Source: Hirsutella rhossiliensis (lineage: Eukaryota > Ascomycota > Sordariomycetes > Hypocreales > Ophiocordycipitaceae). From it: a stretch of 64,000 nt of DNA. The position numbers and the translations under genes were made by a program. The DNA is taken from the NCBI RefSeq assembly GCF_020360975.1, contig NW_025408667.1:3844001-3908000 (forward strand), given 5' to 3'. Below, one piece after another: positions 34,885 through 48,709 of this stretch. Each line of letters opens with the position of its first letter. Positions within the stretch are counted from its first letter, which is position 1. Under the pieces are notes generated by a model. It searched no databases and was not told the DNA's origin. It was given only the letters and a program-made list of their open reading frames with translations.

Positions 34885-37800
34885 TCGCCTTAGGATATAA
34901 TACGTAAGATTATTACCCTTCGATATAAGGTATAGTTACTTAAGAACGGAGGAGGCAACGGATAAGTTAAGGACCTTAGAGAAGTAGTTAAACTAAAATA
35001 GCTAAGACTATTCGATAGTACTTATAGTACGCTTTAAGACTTTCTTACCTAACTTAAGGCCTACTACTAGTTTTACCTTACTAAACTCTTAGACTTAGTC
35101 GAAAAGGTACTTTATATAGGAAATTATTTATCTAGAACGGTACTCGCTTAGTTTAGACCTATTATAAGGGATTTTCTTAATAACTAACTAGCGCGATAAG
35201 ATAACGAGATAGATAAAGTCTTTATTAGTTTTTAAGGATTTAAAGAAGCTATTATAAAGGTATTTAGAATAACTAATAAGGAATAAGAAGCTAAATAAAA
35301 ACTTTAAGAACTCTAATAAAGGATCTTAGTATTAGATTATACTATAAAGTTCTATTAAGTTACCTTAAAGCTTAATTAAGATAACGAACCTCTTATATTA
35401 CGATTCTACGATAGGCTTAAAGAAGAAGTTAAGGACGAGCTCTATAAGGAAAATCGACTTAATAACCTCTTAGACTATATTATTATAGTAGTATAAATCG
35501 ATAATAGATAGTATACGCGACGCTAAGAAAAGAAATAAGGAAGAGGAAACTAGAACCCTTCTTATAGGAATAACTTTAATCGACGCGCTAACTATAAAAA
35601 AAAGCGCGAAACCCCTATTACCTACGCCTATATAACTAACCTAGGTAGGATAGACCTAGATATAATATAGAAAAGTAAAGGAAAGTATTTTAACTATAGG
35701 AAACTTAGATATTACTTTAAAGAATATAGATAACCTTATAAGGAAAAGAAAACCTACTAGGTACTAGCCTTAGAAAGTAAGAAATACTTAAACGCTACTA
35801 ATAAATAAGAACTAAAGTATAAACTCCTTAGTTAAACTATATACTACGATAATAAATATATAGTATACTTAAGCGATAAGAATAGTACTAGATAGTTCCT
35901 AAAGCTACTAAAGAAGACCCTTATAATAATATAATAAAGGGATCCTAAAATATAGAAATAAGTTAAATTCGTATAACCGGAATACTCTTATCTTAAAAGA
36001 GTCTCTTAAGACTAAATTAAGAAGAACGGTAAACGATTCTAGGAAGATATATAAAATAAAAATTAATAATAATAATAGGCAGTCTATAAATAATATAATA
36101 AAGAAGATATAGATATAGCCTTTATACTTACGAAACTTAGATAATAACCTAAGAAGGAATAACGAAGTATCGACGATATAAGCTTTAAAGAATAAGAAAT
36201 ACCTAAAGAAATAGAAGACGAGAACGAACTTATACTACTACCCTCGCTACTAAGGGAAAACGCTACGATTAGAGAATACGCTCTATACTTTAAAGAATTT
36301 AAAGAAATACTTAAAATTAGAACTTAATATATACCTTAAATTCTTACGGAAAATTAATAAGCTATAATAGTTCGATATAAACTAGTACTACGTAGAGAAG
36401 ACTACGCTATAGCTATTACCGCGGTCGATACTTTTATAGCTTTATAATAAGAATAATAGCTATAAGGAGAATTTTTAGATAACCTAAGAATAATACTTAG
36501 TTATAAAGAGTATAAGTATATTTTATAGACCTTATATATTTACTTAGACTATATAATATACTTTTAGATAAAGGTATAATACGATGCTTTCTTAGTTAGA
36601 TTTAAGGGATAAGTACTTTCGAAACCCTACCTAAGTATAGAACTAAACTACTAGAAAATCGATTAACGCTACCTAAATAACTAAGTTATATTATTAGAAC
36701 CTAATTATAGTATACTACTTAAATACCGCGATAATTATAGTTTATTAACGAGATATCTTTTAGAGATATATAAAATCTATAGATACGCTAAAATAAAGGA
36801 ATAGTATAACGCTACTCGCTCTAAGATATCCGAACCCTTAATCTTTTAAAGACTTACGTAATAAGTTAAATATAATAAAGAAAATTATAACGAATACGTA
36901 TACCTAAACTATAGAATTTATAAATATAAAAAAGCATAAGTATAGTATAAACGATATAATAGTATACTAAAAGATTATTAGTAGTACGTATAAAGGCTAT
37001 AAGCTATATTCGACTAAGGAAGAATCGATATAGAAATACTATATAAAAAATAAAAAGACGCTAAACGAAAACTTAACCTTTAATATAAAAATAAATAGAA
37101 TTACGAAGTATAATATATAATTAACTACGAAGTAGTATAATATAAATAATATAGTATTAAGAAATAAGAAATCTTCGATTAGCTATAAGAAATTAGTCTC
37201 TTAAGCCTTAATATAATACTATACGATAAAAATATAAAGAAACGATATTAATAATAAATCGAAGAAGAATACCTAAATAAAACGAATAAGGACTAAGTAA
37301 AAAACGAGGTACGCTATCTATAAAAGGGCTATAGACTAGCACGATATAATAAGATTTAAGGACCCTATATATAGCAACGGTAAGCTATAGCGACTAAATA
37401 GTATTAGATATTTAAATCGCGGGATATTATATATATATACTTTTAGACTACGGCGCGATAAGTAACTACGTTTTACCTAAAGTCGTTAATCGTTACCGAC
37501 TTATATAGAGATATAAGATAGATCTATATAAACTTACGAATATCGAAGGAAAGGCCTTTAACTATAATAACGGAATTATTAATATAGAGATTAATTACCT
37601 CGATATTAATATCTAGGGCTATAATAAATAAGTTAACTTCGATATTATAGATATTAAAGAATATAACCTTATATTAAGGCTTCTATAGCTATAGGAGAGC
37701 AACTTATTAATTAACTAGAAAACTAGCTAGCTATATTAAAACGAAGATATAAGTTTCTAGGACTAGTAGATTTAGGAGAAAGTAAAATTTTATAATAATT

Positions 37801-40800
37801 TGGCTGCTAAATAAAATAAAAGGGATAACCGTTTAAGTAAATTATTATAGGCTTTAGCGATATAAATAAAAATAGTAACTAAACTAATAGATATAATAAA
37901 ATCGACTAATAAGACCTATATACTAACTAATATAGCTATATAACCTAGTATCCGATATAAATAGAATAAAGGATATAATATAAAGATCTAAAAAGTTATT
38001 ATTACTTTAAGGAAAGACCTTAAATAAATTAATAAAGAGCTTAAGTTAAGAGAAACTAGCTCTTAAAAGAAAGAATAAAGCCTATAAGATAAAATAAAGA
38101 ATATCCCTTAAGAATACCGGAAATATAATAAACTCTTTAAGGAAGAACTTAAGATAAGGTTACTTAAATATAGTTAATAGGACTATAAAATTTATCTTAA
38201 GGATAAAATAACGCCGACGTTCTATAAGATTTATAACCTAAATAAAAAGTAACTATAAACGCTACGCGACTACCTTAATAAGAATCTATAAAAAGGATAT
38301 ATATAAATATTAATATCTAAAGTAGGCTACCTAGTTATATTTATTTTAAAGAAAAACGGTAAGCTATAACTAGTTATTAACTATAGACGCCTAAACGATA
38401 TTATAATAAAGGACTAAATACTATTACTGCTTATATCGGAACTATAAGATCGACTATATAGTAAAAAATAGTTTATAGCCCTCGATCTTAAAGGCGCCTA
38501 TAACTTAATATATATAAAAAAGGGATATAAATAGATAATAGCCTTTAAAACGAAATTTAGACTATTCGAATATCTAGTAATACTATTTAGACTTATAAAT
38601 ATACTAGCTACCTTTTAACGGATAATTAATAATATCCTATATAAATACTTAGATATCTTTATAGTAGTATATCTAAATAATATCCTAATCTTCTTAGATA
38701 CCTTAGAAGAATATAAAGAATATATCTATAAGGTACTCTACGTACTTTAAAATATAAAGTTACTAGTTAAACTAAAGAAAAGTAAGTTCTATATATAGGA
38801 AGTAAACTTCCTTAAATATATAATCTTACTAAGAGAGATATATATATAATAAGATAAGATTAACTTAGTTAAAGAATAGCTAACGCTAAAGAACGTTAAG
38901 GATATATAAAGTTTCCTAGGATTTATAAATTACTACTAATAATTTATTAAAGATTTCGGAAAAATTATAGTACTACTATATAACTTAATAAAGAAGGAAA
39001 AAGAATTTATATAGGACGATAAAGCTAATAAAGCTTTCGAATATATTAAAACTACGATTATATAAAAACTAGTCTTAACTACCTTCGATCTAGAATAATA
39101 AATCGAACTTAAAACTAATATATTAGACTTTACTCTAAGAGTATAAATCGGATAAAAAGATAATAAAGGAAGACTATAACTAATTATATTTTACTCGAAA
39201 AAGCTATATAGCGTAGAACTTAATTACCCTATCTATAATAAAGAATTCCTTATAATTATTTAAGCTTTTAAGGAATTTTAATACTACCTTCTTAAAAGTA
39301 AATATAAAGTTAAGGTCTATATAGATTATAAGAATATCTTATATTTTATAACGATATAATAGTTAAACGGATAATAGATCTAATAGGCCGAATATTTATT
39401 AGAATTTAACTATAAAATAATCTATAAAAAGGAATAAAAAACGGTTAAGCTAATACCTTTAGTCGACAAAGTAACTACGATATAAGGGCACCTATAGTAA
39501 AAGGATAGCTCTTAGAAATTAACGAAAACGGGAACTACTAATAACGATAGCTAAATATAATATTTAAAGTATAACTTAATAACTCGATATACTAAAAGAT
39601 CCTAAAATAGATAAAAGAATATAAAGTACTAAACGGATATAATATAGAATATTTAGAAGTTCTAATATATAAAAATAAAATCTAGATACTACTAAAATTA
39701 TAAGATAAAGTTATATAAGATATATATAAATATCTAATATATAGATACTAAGGAATCTAAAGAATAATAAAACGGATTAAACGATAATATAACTTCCTAT
39801 AGCTTAAGGAAGTAGTATAATAAGTTATTAAAGAATACGAACTTTATATATAAAGTAAAGCTAAACGATATAAACTATATAGAGAATTATAACCGCTATT
39901 AGTATTAGAGAAACTATAGGATTTAATAGCTTTTAATTATATTATAAAGCTATTACTATCGAAAGAACCTATAACTAATATTAAGTACGATAGTATATTC
40001 GTTATTACTAATAGACTAATAAAGTATAGGTATTTTTACTATATAAAGTAAGTAATATAAAAGAGCTAGTATATATATTCCTATAAATAATTATTAGTAA
40101 TTATAGACTACTAAATAAGATTATCTTTAATAAAGGAAGTATATTTATAGCTAAGTTTTAGTAAGCTCTTATAGTATAATTAAGGATAAAATATAAGCTT
40201 AGTATAGCTTATTACCTATAAATAGATAGATAAATAAAACGACTTAACTAAACGCTTAAATAATATTTACGATACTATATTAGCTATAAATAAAACGATT
40301 AAGTTAAATAGCTATTAATAGCGTAACTAGCTTATAATAGCTTAGTTATAGAAATAACTAAGCTCTTACTAGTATACGTTAATTACGGATATAACCTAGA
40401 AGTATTTAAAGTTACTCGATAAGGACTATAAGCGGAACGAGCGATACTATAAGTAGATTAGCTACGAAAATTATATAAAGAAATATAATAAGAACTTTAA
40501 TTTATTAGAGAACGAATATCTACTTACTATAATTAGAAAAGATTATAGGGACTAATCTTTTAAGAGGGAGATATAGTCTACTTTATATAACGAAATATTA
40601 AAATAAAACGACTAAGTAATAAATTAGATTTTAAGAAACTTAGACCGTTTAAGGTTAAGGAAACTATTTTAAAAGTTAACTATAAACTTTCGCTACTAAT
40701 AATAATACGGATATACCTAATATTTTATATCTTATTATTAGAACTAGTGCTACGAAACGCTAAACTATAGGAAAAAATTAAAGTTAACGACGATTAAGAA

Positions 40801-40930
40801 TATAAAGTAGAATAAATACTAGATATAAGAAAATAAGGTTAGTAATAAGAATACTTTATTAAGTAAAAGGGATATAGACTAAAGGAAAATACCTAGGAAC
40901 TACTTAAGCACTTAACTTATTATAGCTCTT
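34885..40930 (+). pseudogene. gag-pol of gypsy element G3 (RIP-inactivated)
   Basis: The plus-strand homologue of the G1 polyprotein with dense TAA/TAG interruptions. Gag begins near 34890 with the ATG changed; the zinc-knuckle region is near 35690-35740, the protease near 37430-37460, RT/RNase H at 38200-39500, and integrase through chromodomain at 39600-40900. No functional product is possible. Confidence 0.82.
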
Positions 40931-40949
40931 TACTTTAATAATTTTACTA

Positions 40950-41600
40950 AAAGGTTTAAGAGGGATTAAAGGACTAAGATCTATAAACTCCTTACTAATA
41001 CTAAACGAGGACTAATTCGCCTTATTAGGAACGCTTAACGATTATAAGTTATTTACTACCTAATACTTATATATATCGAGCGTAGGTAAAACGCTATCCT
41101 TAGTATTTACTTCTTAGATACTATAATAAAATAACTTAGAACTCTTTTCCTTTATACGATTCCGAATCTTTTAGATATAAGCTAAACGATTAACGGCGAT
41201 AGATATTTATAACTAAAGATTCGTAAGCTATACCTAAAGCTCTAATAAGGCTTCCTTAGCTTCCTCCTCTTTAAAATATAGCCTACGCTACTCCGCTAAT
41301 AATTTAGTTACTAAAAGAAATATATTAGCTACTATATATAGAAAGAATTAAAAGATACCTATAAGAAGAGGCTACTAAAATACTATTATAATAGGGACGA
41401 CTACTAGTAATATAATTATTATAGCGCGAAGAATTTTTAGCTATCTAATAATTCGTCTTCTTTGCCTTAAAGTATTAAGTATACGGTATATCGGTAGGAT
41501 CTCTACTTAAGTCGATATATTCGGTAAGAGTAGCGCGCTTAAAGGCTTTTCGGGAACGATTTTTTAGTATACGACTAGATATACTATTAGTAGTATATCC
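40950..41600 (-). pseudogene. Opposite-strand Cys-motif/coiled-coil gene of G3
   Basis: The RIP-degraded homologue of the G1 opposite-strand gene, minus strand, between pol and the 3' LTR. The coiled-coil and RLAYI.KIRN-type blocks are traceable around 41130-41290. It contributes nothing beyond confirming that the gene is a fixed part of the family. Confidence 0.6.
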
Positions 41601-41724
41601 TAGAAGGATAAAGAGATAAGGAACGATATACTTATATATAACGCGATAAGGGTATATTTATATATAGCGGTTAAGGCAGCTATAGTAGGTCTTACGGATA
41701 AGACTAAAAGGAAGGGAGATATTA

Positions 41725-42173
41725 TATTACGACTACGGCTACTAGGCCGCTAACGGTCGACCGCGTTAAGTACGTAACACGGTCTAACGAATAAATAGTC
41801 GGCACGACTATCTAATAGATATAGGATCGAGGGGATCGTAGAGATCTAAGTAATCTAGGATTAACGAGATTACTATGCTCTATACGATCTAACGTTAGGG
41901 ATTATAGCTAGGCCTATAATCTAAGGATAGTCTCTATAGGTATATATAGCTACTTACTTTTACTTCTTTAGATAAATAGCTCTCTAGCTTTTAATATAGA
42001 TATTTATTACGATTTATCTTTAATTCTAATTACCTAGTTATAGTCTATAGTCTATAACCTCCGACTTATTACTAACGTAATATACTTATTATTACTTAGA
42101 CTATGCCCTATTATATCTACTAATATAAACCCCTCGATAGGTTTATCCCTTAGGAATAATACCGGTTATTATA
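41725..42173 (+). repeat. 3' LTR of G3
   Basis: 449 bp, preceded by a polypurine tract ending GAAGGGAGA (41711-41719) and followed by the right TSD AATAT. Confidence 0.9.
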
Positions 42174-45100
42174 AATATAGGCCTTAGTTATTACTCTATC
42201 TTATAAGCTAGCCGTCTAAGCTAGCTCTAGTTTAGGTTTAGGGTTAGGTCCGTTTAGTTATTATTAAGCTTCTCGTAATAATAGTAATAGTCCTTATACT
42301 CCTTATAGGCATTAGGTTACTCCTTCTTATACCCTATATACTACCTTAAAGGGGTCTTATTATTCCTACTATAATAATAAGGCGGACGTTACTATTAATA
42401 AGCTAAGCTAAGGTTATAGTTTAAGGGGAGCTAGTTATTAGCTTTATCTTAGTTTAGTTCTAGGTTAGGTCTTATTTAGTTATAGTCTTTTAGTAGTAAG
42501 TCTTATTATATAGCTATTAAGGTTAGTTTAGTTAGGTTATATTAGTTTTATTTAGTCTATAGTTTAATTAGCGAGGTTTACGCTTAGTTTAGGTTTAGTT
42601 TAGTCGAAGCTATAGTCTTATTATTATAAGTCCTCTTCTTTCTTAGATCGCCTTAGTAAAGGAAGTAGTTAGCTAGGGTAGTTTTAGTTAAGGCCGCTTT
42701 ATCTCTAGCGCGACCCCGGTCTTATTATCTAGTATATCTATATATAGCCTCTAAGCTAGGTTAAACTAATAGAGCTTACTTAAGTAAAGGAACTATTACG
42801 CTAGCGGCGCTACTATCCTTTTCCCTTAAAGGCCCGCTCTTATATTACTTATATCCTAAGCCTATATTATAAAGGACTCCCTTACTTTTACTATTTATAA
42901 ATAATTAATTATTATATAGTAAATAGTATTCTATCTTTATTTATAGGTATATATTAGCGAAACTATACTAAAGACCTATTAGTTAAAGAGGAAGTTATTA
43001 AGCTTAATCTTTCTTATATATATCTAAGTAATTATCGTACTAATATACTTAGGGAGGCCCTTATAACGGTCTAGCGTTATCGCTTTATTAAACTAAGGTA
43101 GGAAGTTAATAGGGTAAAGGGTAGTTTAGTATTATTAGATTATATCTTTCCTAGCGTTCTATTAAGCGGCCTATTCCTTATTTAGCCTTTTAAGCGACTT
43201 AGCTTTATCTAGGAGGTCGTTTAATCCTATTTAGCCCTAGACCCCCCTTATCTCCTCCGCGAGGGGGGGTCTACTTAAAGGTAGCGCCGCTAAGGGTTTA
43301 CTCTCTCCTTAGCGTTACCTCCTTTTAAGTATACCTACGACCGCGTTAAACGCACGTTAGATTTAGCTTAGGAGCCCTAAGTCCTCTAGCTTTTAAAGGG
43401 TATCTATTATTCTTTAGTTTAAGTAGAGGTTAATTAAGGGCACTTATACCTCTACTTTAACTTAGTAGACTAAGGTCGCGCGGTAAGCGCCCGTTACTAC
43501 TTAAAGGTAAGCTAACTAGTCCTAGGTAAGGTCCTATATAATCCTATATAGTTTCCCCCTTATAAGTATTATCTTATAAAATATAACTATAGTATAAGAG
43601 ATTAAGGACTAAATTACCTTATTATAGACTTCCTTAGTATATAGTAAGGTATAGCCTTATATAGATATCGCGAGCTTAGTTAGGGCTATAGTCTAGCGCT
43701 TTAACTTCGCTTAAAGCTATTTTAGGTATACCTTTTAACGTAGTTTCCGATATACTTAGACCCTTAGTAAGCGGGCCTCTTAGACCGGAGTTACTATATC
43801 GGCCCTAAGGTAGACCGGCGTCGTTATCGCTTATCTCCTCTATATAAAGTATATTAACTCGCTCTTTAATAGTTTAAAAGTAACCGTAAACTCGGTCGCC
43901 TACTCTACGTATACCCTTTAAGCTTCCTTTAAGCGTACTACTATAGTAGCCTTATTAGGTCTAATACTAACTATATTTATATTATCGGCGAAGCTAATAA
44001 TATAAATACTATATATTATACTAAGCTTTTTATATAAGGGGGTTATATAGTATAGAAATAAGATTAGGGATAAAGGGGAGCCCTAAGGGACTTTTATTAG
44101 TACTTAAGTTAGCTTTAAAGTCCTCTTATTAAAGTAAAGGGTTAATCTTTTATTACTTATAAAGCTCTATATTAAGCTTATAAGCTATCTAAGGTATCCT
44201 TTAAGCTTTAGTTCCCTTATAAGCTTATTATAGTTAACCGTATTAAATACGCTCTTAATATCTAGCTATAGGAATAATATAATACCCCTTTAGGCCTAGG
44301 TTATATATATTAGTTTTATTACTAATAGGATCGCTACTTTTATAAAGTATTCCCTCTTATTCCTTATTTATCTATTTAGTAAGATACTATTTACCTTTAC
44401 TACTCCCGCGATCCTCTAGGCTAGTATCTACTTAAGTACTTTTCTTACTATAAGTAAAAGAGAAATTAGTCTTTATCCCCTTACTATATAGTAGGCTTCT
44501 AGCCTCTTACCTAGCTTTTAAATAACTACTATATTCGCGCTATAAAACTAACCTAGGAAATATAAAAGTTAAGTATAAGCGTTAAAGATTATAGCTAGTT
44601 ACTAAACTAGGGCTAGGCTATACTTCTTAATAAACCTTAAGGGGACGCTATTTAGACCTATCGCTTTCTAGCTTACTATCTTACTTAGCGCCGCTATAAC
44701 GTTAGCTAGCTAGATCTATTAGTTAACTATAAGGGTTACCTTAGCTATAGGCTAAGGTAGCCCTTAGGTCGTACTAGCCTTTAATAGGAAGAACTTAGCG
44801 GCTAATATCTAGGCCTTCCTTTTAAAGGTTTCCGTTAATCGGTCCTTACCTTCCTTAACTAACGGCGGGATATAAGTTAGTTTTAGTAATAGCCTATTAT
44901 AGAGTCTAGCCTACCTCTCTATATTTTAAAGCTTAGTATTATCGGCGCTAAATTCCTTTAAGAACTCGCGCTAATAGGCCCTCCTTACCTCGCGGACGGT
45001 CTACTTCTAAGCTATAAACGCCTTATATAGGTCTTCTTAGTTCGCTTTACTCTTTTCCTACTTATACTTCCTCCTTACCCTCTTAGCCTCCCTCGTTACC

Positions 45101-47964
45101 CTCCTTACTTCTAAGGTAAACTATATATTGCCCTTAGGTAATACTTACCCTTTAGCGCGGAACTATAGCTATTACGATCTATACTAAAGTAGTAAAGATA
45201 TAGTTTAGGTCTTAGTCGATATTCTTAGGCGTTTAAAGCGTTAGCTAGTATAGTCTTAGCTAGGATATAGTCTTAGCTTTAACGAACTTTACTTTTACTT
45301 CTTTTTACTTTAAGGCTAGTTTAAGTACTTAGGCCTAGGTATCGACCTATAATATAATAGTTTAAGGGATATAGTCTAACCTAGTTAGGTTTAGGTTAGG
45401 CCCGGTATACTATATCTTAGTCTTTAGCGTCGCTTAAGCTAGGTCGATAATACTATCCCTTTAGCTATAGAAAAATCTTATATACTCCCTTCTTAAGGTA
45501 GCGAGTTTAAGTTATAGTCTTATTACCTCTTATATAAGTTATATCGCGCTATCTAAGGTTCTATTATATCTATCCTAGAGTAGGTAATAGATATTAAAGT
45601 CCCTTACTATTATTATAGGATGCTTTAGTTTAATTACGCTTAGGTTATATAATACTTTAGCTCTCGCGGCCCTTAGTAGTAAGTAAATTACTTATAGTTT
45701 AATACTATCTTTAAAAATTACCTCGCTTTAGTTTAGTTTAAACTAAGGCGACTAAGTCCTTAGCCTAAGCCTTTTATATATATATAGCGTATACCTCCCC
45801 TCCTTATAGACTAGGCTATAAGGCGCCGCTCTAGGAGGGGCGCTTCTTAGTATAGCTTTTACTTCCTATAGTACTATTAGGTTAAAGCTAGCTTAGTAGT
45901 AAAGCGCTAACCGAGCTAGCTTATATCTCTTTTATATATTCTAAAGTAGTACTTTTAGTTATATATAAGTAGGGTTAAGGTAAAAGGGGTCGTTTATATA
46001 AGGAGGGAGGCGCTTTATTTCTTAGCGCTTCTCTATCTACTATACCTATAAATATCGTTTATACTTAGTTCGGCCTCCCTATCCCTACTAGCTAGCGGGT
46101 ATCTTAAGCTCGACCTCTTATCTTAGTATAGTCTACTTAGTCCTTACTTCTAAACTACGGTTAATTTAAGAGCGCCTTAGGTTTTAATAATAGGGAGTAC
46201 CTATTACTTAGCGTATATCTAAGTATTTATAAACCGTTAAGGTTATTATAGGTAGTTTTCCCTTACCTTTTCCTAGGCTTTATTTACTATAAGGTAAGTC
46301 TAGGTCTATAATAAGTAGTCCCCTTAATATAAGATATAGTTATAAGGGATTTTGCCTTTCTTAGCCCTATATTTATCCTTACCTTTATTATATACTATAC
46401 TCCTATATTAGCTATAGAGTTATATCGATATATACCGCCTAATAATATAGCTATATTTATAATAGTTATAGTACCTTTATAGTTAGACCGACTTATTATA
46501 AGGTTTATATTAAAAGATTTATACTTTAAGGACTAGGCTTAGGTTATAGAGCTTATTAGCCTTCTTTAAGCTACTAACCTTAATAAGTATAGTCGTTGCT
46601 ATTAATATCTTAGATTAAGGGTATAGCGCTTAAGCTTAAAGGACCTTAACTTTATTCGCCTCTATAATCTTATAGAATAATCGCTCCTTATCTACTATCG
46701 CTACCTTTAAGGGGATATTCTTAGCGACTACTATATATATATAGCGGGTAATCGTAGCTTTTAGTCTAAACACGGCCTTAACCTAGCCTTAGTCCTTTTA
46801 ATAAGCTCTCGCCGCGGTATTAAATATAACTACGATATCTCTACTTTAAAGGCGCCTCGCCGCTATAGCGCTCGTAGATTTTAAGGCCGTATTTACTACC
46901 TTTACTATATTCTTTAGTTCGCGGCTTAGGATTTCGGGCGGTACCCTTATAGGGACTTTAATAATCTCGCGTTTATAGCGCGGTAGGACCTATTTTACTA
47001 TAGCTTTATATTAGGTCGGTCCCTTAATCTCGGCTACGACTATAGCCTAAGTTCGCTTAGGGCCCCCTAGGCCTAAAGCGATGCCTAGGTAGAGTTCTTC
47101 TTTAACTACCTCTTTAATAGTATCCCGGATTATTATCTTAAAGCTCTTATCTACGCGGAGCACTACTAATAACGCGCTACTAGCGCGGCTCTTTACCTTA
47201 GAGAGCCGTTTAACTACTACCTATACCCTATTAAACTATACGCTTAAGATAAAGCCTATAAGTTCGTCGTATACTGCTTTTTCTATAGGGTCGCTCGGCG
47301 CCTAGGCCGGTATCGCATCGCTACTTTAGGTTTATTAACTCGCCCTATTAGGGTATATAAATTTAGGTAGCGTCTCTTTGCGCTATACGCTCTAATTAAG
47401 CCCGGTACGTCGAGGGCCGCTACTACGTCTACCTACCCCTTAGCCTTAGCGTAGTATTATTACTAAGGGTAATTAATACTATTAAATTAATTCCTAGTAT
47501 TAGTTAGTATTTTAGTCGCGATATATACCCGCTATAGGTATATATTAGTTTCGCGAGAAAAAATATTTTTAAAGAGATATCTATTAAATCTATTAATTAA
47601 TAGCTTATATTATTTTAAAGTAAGTAAAAGTATATATATAGGTACTATCTATAAGATAATATTAATAGGCTCTATAAAGCTTTTTTTTATATAGCTAGCT
47701 TATATATATATATAAGATCTAGCCCTTTATATATAACTATATAGCTTAGGCTATAGCCTAAGCTTATAACTTATAATAGTTAAAGACTCTTATACTAATA
47801 AAAGTAATAAAAGGTTAGCTAGCTTAATCTCTATATATATTTATATATAATATACTTAGTAAAAAGTAATATAAACTTTACTATATTATTTAGTCTTAAA
47901 ATAATAGATAATATTATAGTAGAAGCCTATTAGTTATTATAGGTATATAGTAACTAAGTTACTA

Positions 47965-48005
47965 GTAGGATCTAAGGATCTAGTAGGATCTAAGGATCTA
48001 GTAGG
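47965..48005. repeat. 18-bp tandem repeat, about 2.3 units
   Basis: Two perfect units of GTAGGATCTAAGGATCTA (47965-47982, 47983-48000) plus GTAGG. Its perfection in an otherwise mutated stretch suggests a recent slippage event. Confidence 0.9.
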
Positions 48006-48070
48006 TAGCTATAATCGCGTTAAGCTATTATAAGAGTATAGAGGTTAAGAGTCTATCTATATTAGTAAGT

Positions 48071-48117
48071 AAAGGCCCCTTTAATTTAAGGTATTAAAGT
48101 AATAAAAGGGGCCCTTT
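48071..48117. repeat. Imperfect hairpin
   Basis: AAAGGCCCCTTTAAT (48071-48085) pairs imperfectly with the AAAAGGGGCCCTTT stretch at 48104-48117. The role is unknown; it could be an element end. Confidence 0.5.
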
Positions 48118-48439
48118 CCCTTCCCCTAAGCTAAGTTAAAGAACTAAAGGGACTAAAAGTATCGCTAATAAAGCGGATATATAGAACCTAGGGGATTAGA
48201 ACTTAGCTAAATATATAGAGTAAGAGTTAAGGAGGTCGTATAAGCGGAGTAGAGTTAGATAAAGGAGGGGGCTATATATTAGATATAGCCGGCCGATAGG
48301 GATAACGGTAAGAGAGAGAGAGAGAGGAAGAAAGGGAGAATCGAGTAGATGGGGGTAGAGAGTGTGGGTGTTCTTATAATAATCCCGTATACAGCGACGG
48401 GCTAAAAGGGGAAGGGGCTTGCCTAAAGCGGAAGGCGGT

Positions 48440-48709
48440 GGGGGGGCGGCGGGGAATTTGCAACGACCGACGTTACGGGCAGCGTCGTCGACGCCGCACT
48501 TCGCAACGACGCACTTGGCGGAATGATTTTGGATCTTCTTGAACTTTTCGGGCTTGCGGGTTCATTTGGTATCGTTGAGGCTGCAGCTGGTAAACCTTCT
48601 CGACAGAGGTGTCAATGCAGGGAACGGCGCAGATTGGGACGTCGTTTCGGGTCGGGACAACGGCGAAGGAGGCGAAAGCCAGGGTGGCGACAGCGACGAA
48701 TATCATCAT
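48440..48709 (-). pseudogene. CFEM-domain secreted protein gene, broken
   Basis: The minus-strand ATG at 48709 opens a signal peptide (MMIFVAVATLAFASFAVV) followed by NDVPICAVPCIDTSVEKV, the start of a CFEM domain (CxxxC). The rest of the domain is in another frame: a TSC block, then KKIQNHSAKCVVAKCGVDDAA and a last Cys near 48460. The shift falls near 48590, around a run of three T on the minus strand; one position where a CFEM Cys is expected is now a TGA stop and the next is Arg. No intron fits the gap. CFEM proteins are fungal extracellular or GPI-anchored eight-cysteine proteins. As read, the gene gives only a truncated product. It is the first gene outside the RIP block. Confidence 0.62.

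Larger units (their letters stand above)
34330..42173 (+). mobile_element. Ty3/gypsy retrotransposon G3
   Basis: A plus-strand full-length element of 7,844 bp in non-LTR copy B, TSD AATAT (34325-34329, 42174-42178). Its 449-bp LTRs are of the G1 type. The gag-pol order and the opposite-strand gene are as in G1, but CA and TG are nearly gone on both strands. Protein motifs remain traceable (gag near 34890-36000, YLNN from YLDD near 38675-38690, integrase near 39900-40200, chromodomain near 40790-40900). Confidence 0.92.
32357..47567 (-). mobile_element. Tad-like non-LTR retrotransposon, copy B (nested with G3)
   Basis: The second copy of the 7.35-kb minus-strand LINE-type element, split only by G3 (34330-42173). 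The TSD is 13 bp with one RIP difference (32344-32356, 47568-47580). Minus-strand RT motifs: LDI.S.FNTVNYNKLI near 44215-44270, a PQGSPLSP-type block near 44070-44105 and FADN near 43975-44000. An ORF1-like frame is readable around 46600-47040. The (TAA)n-type tail is at the left end. Comparison with copy A fixes the borders of all three gypsy insertions. Heavily RIP-mutated and dead. Confidence 0.85.
1..48330. other. RIP-mutated AT-rich transposon block
   Basis: Across this stretch CA and TG dinucleotides are nearly absent and TA is very frequent, while CG, CC and CT remain. That is the pattern left by RIP, which converts C to T at CpA on either strand of duplicated DNA. No intact host gene is visible; every recognisable coding trace belongs to a transposon and carries many in-frame TAA/TAG codons. 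The exception is G1 (8833-16681), which keeps many TG dinucleotides on the plus strand. The block ends sharply near a GA-rich run at about 48310-48340. Confidence 0.93.
47581..48330. other. AT-rich edge of the transposon block
   Basis: RIP-like sequence with no recognisable element. It holds a short tandem repeat (47965-48005) and a hairpin (48071-48117). From about 48300 the sequence changes through a GA-rich run to normal composition. Confidence 0.6.

Noticed and set aside
47965..48005. Possible CRISPR-like or satellite array
   Set aside because: Only 2.3 adjacent units without spacers, in a eukaryotic genome; simple tandem duplication.
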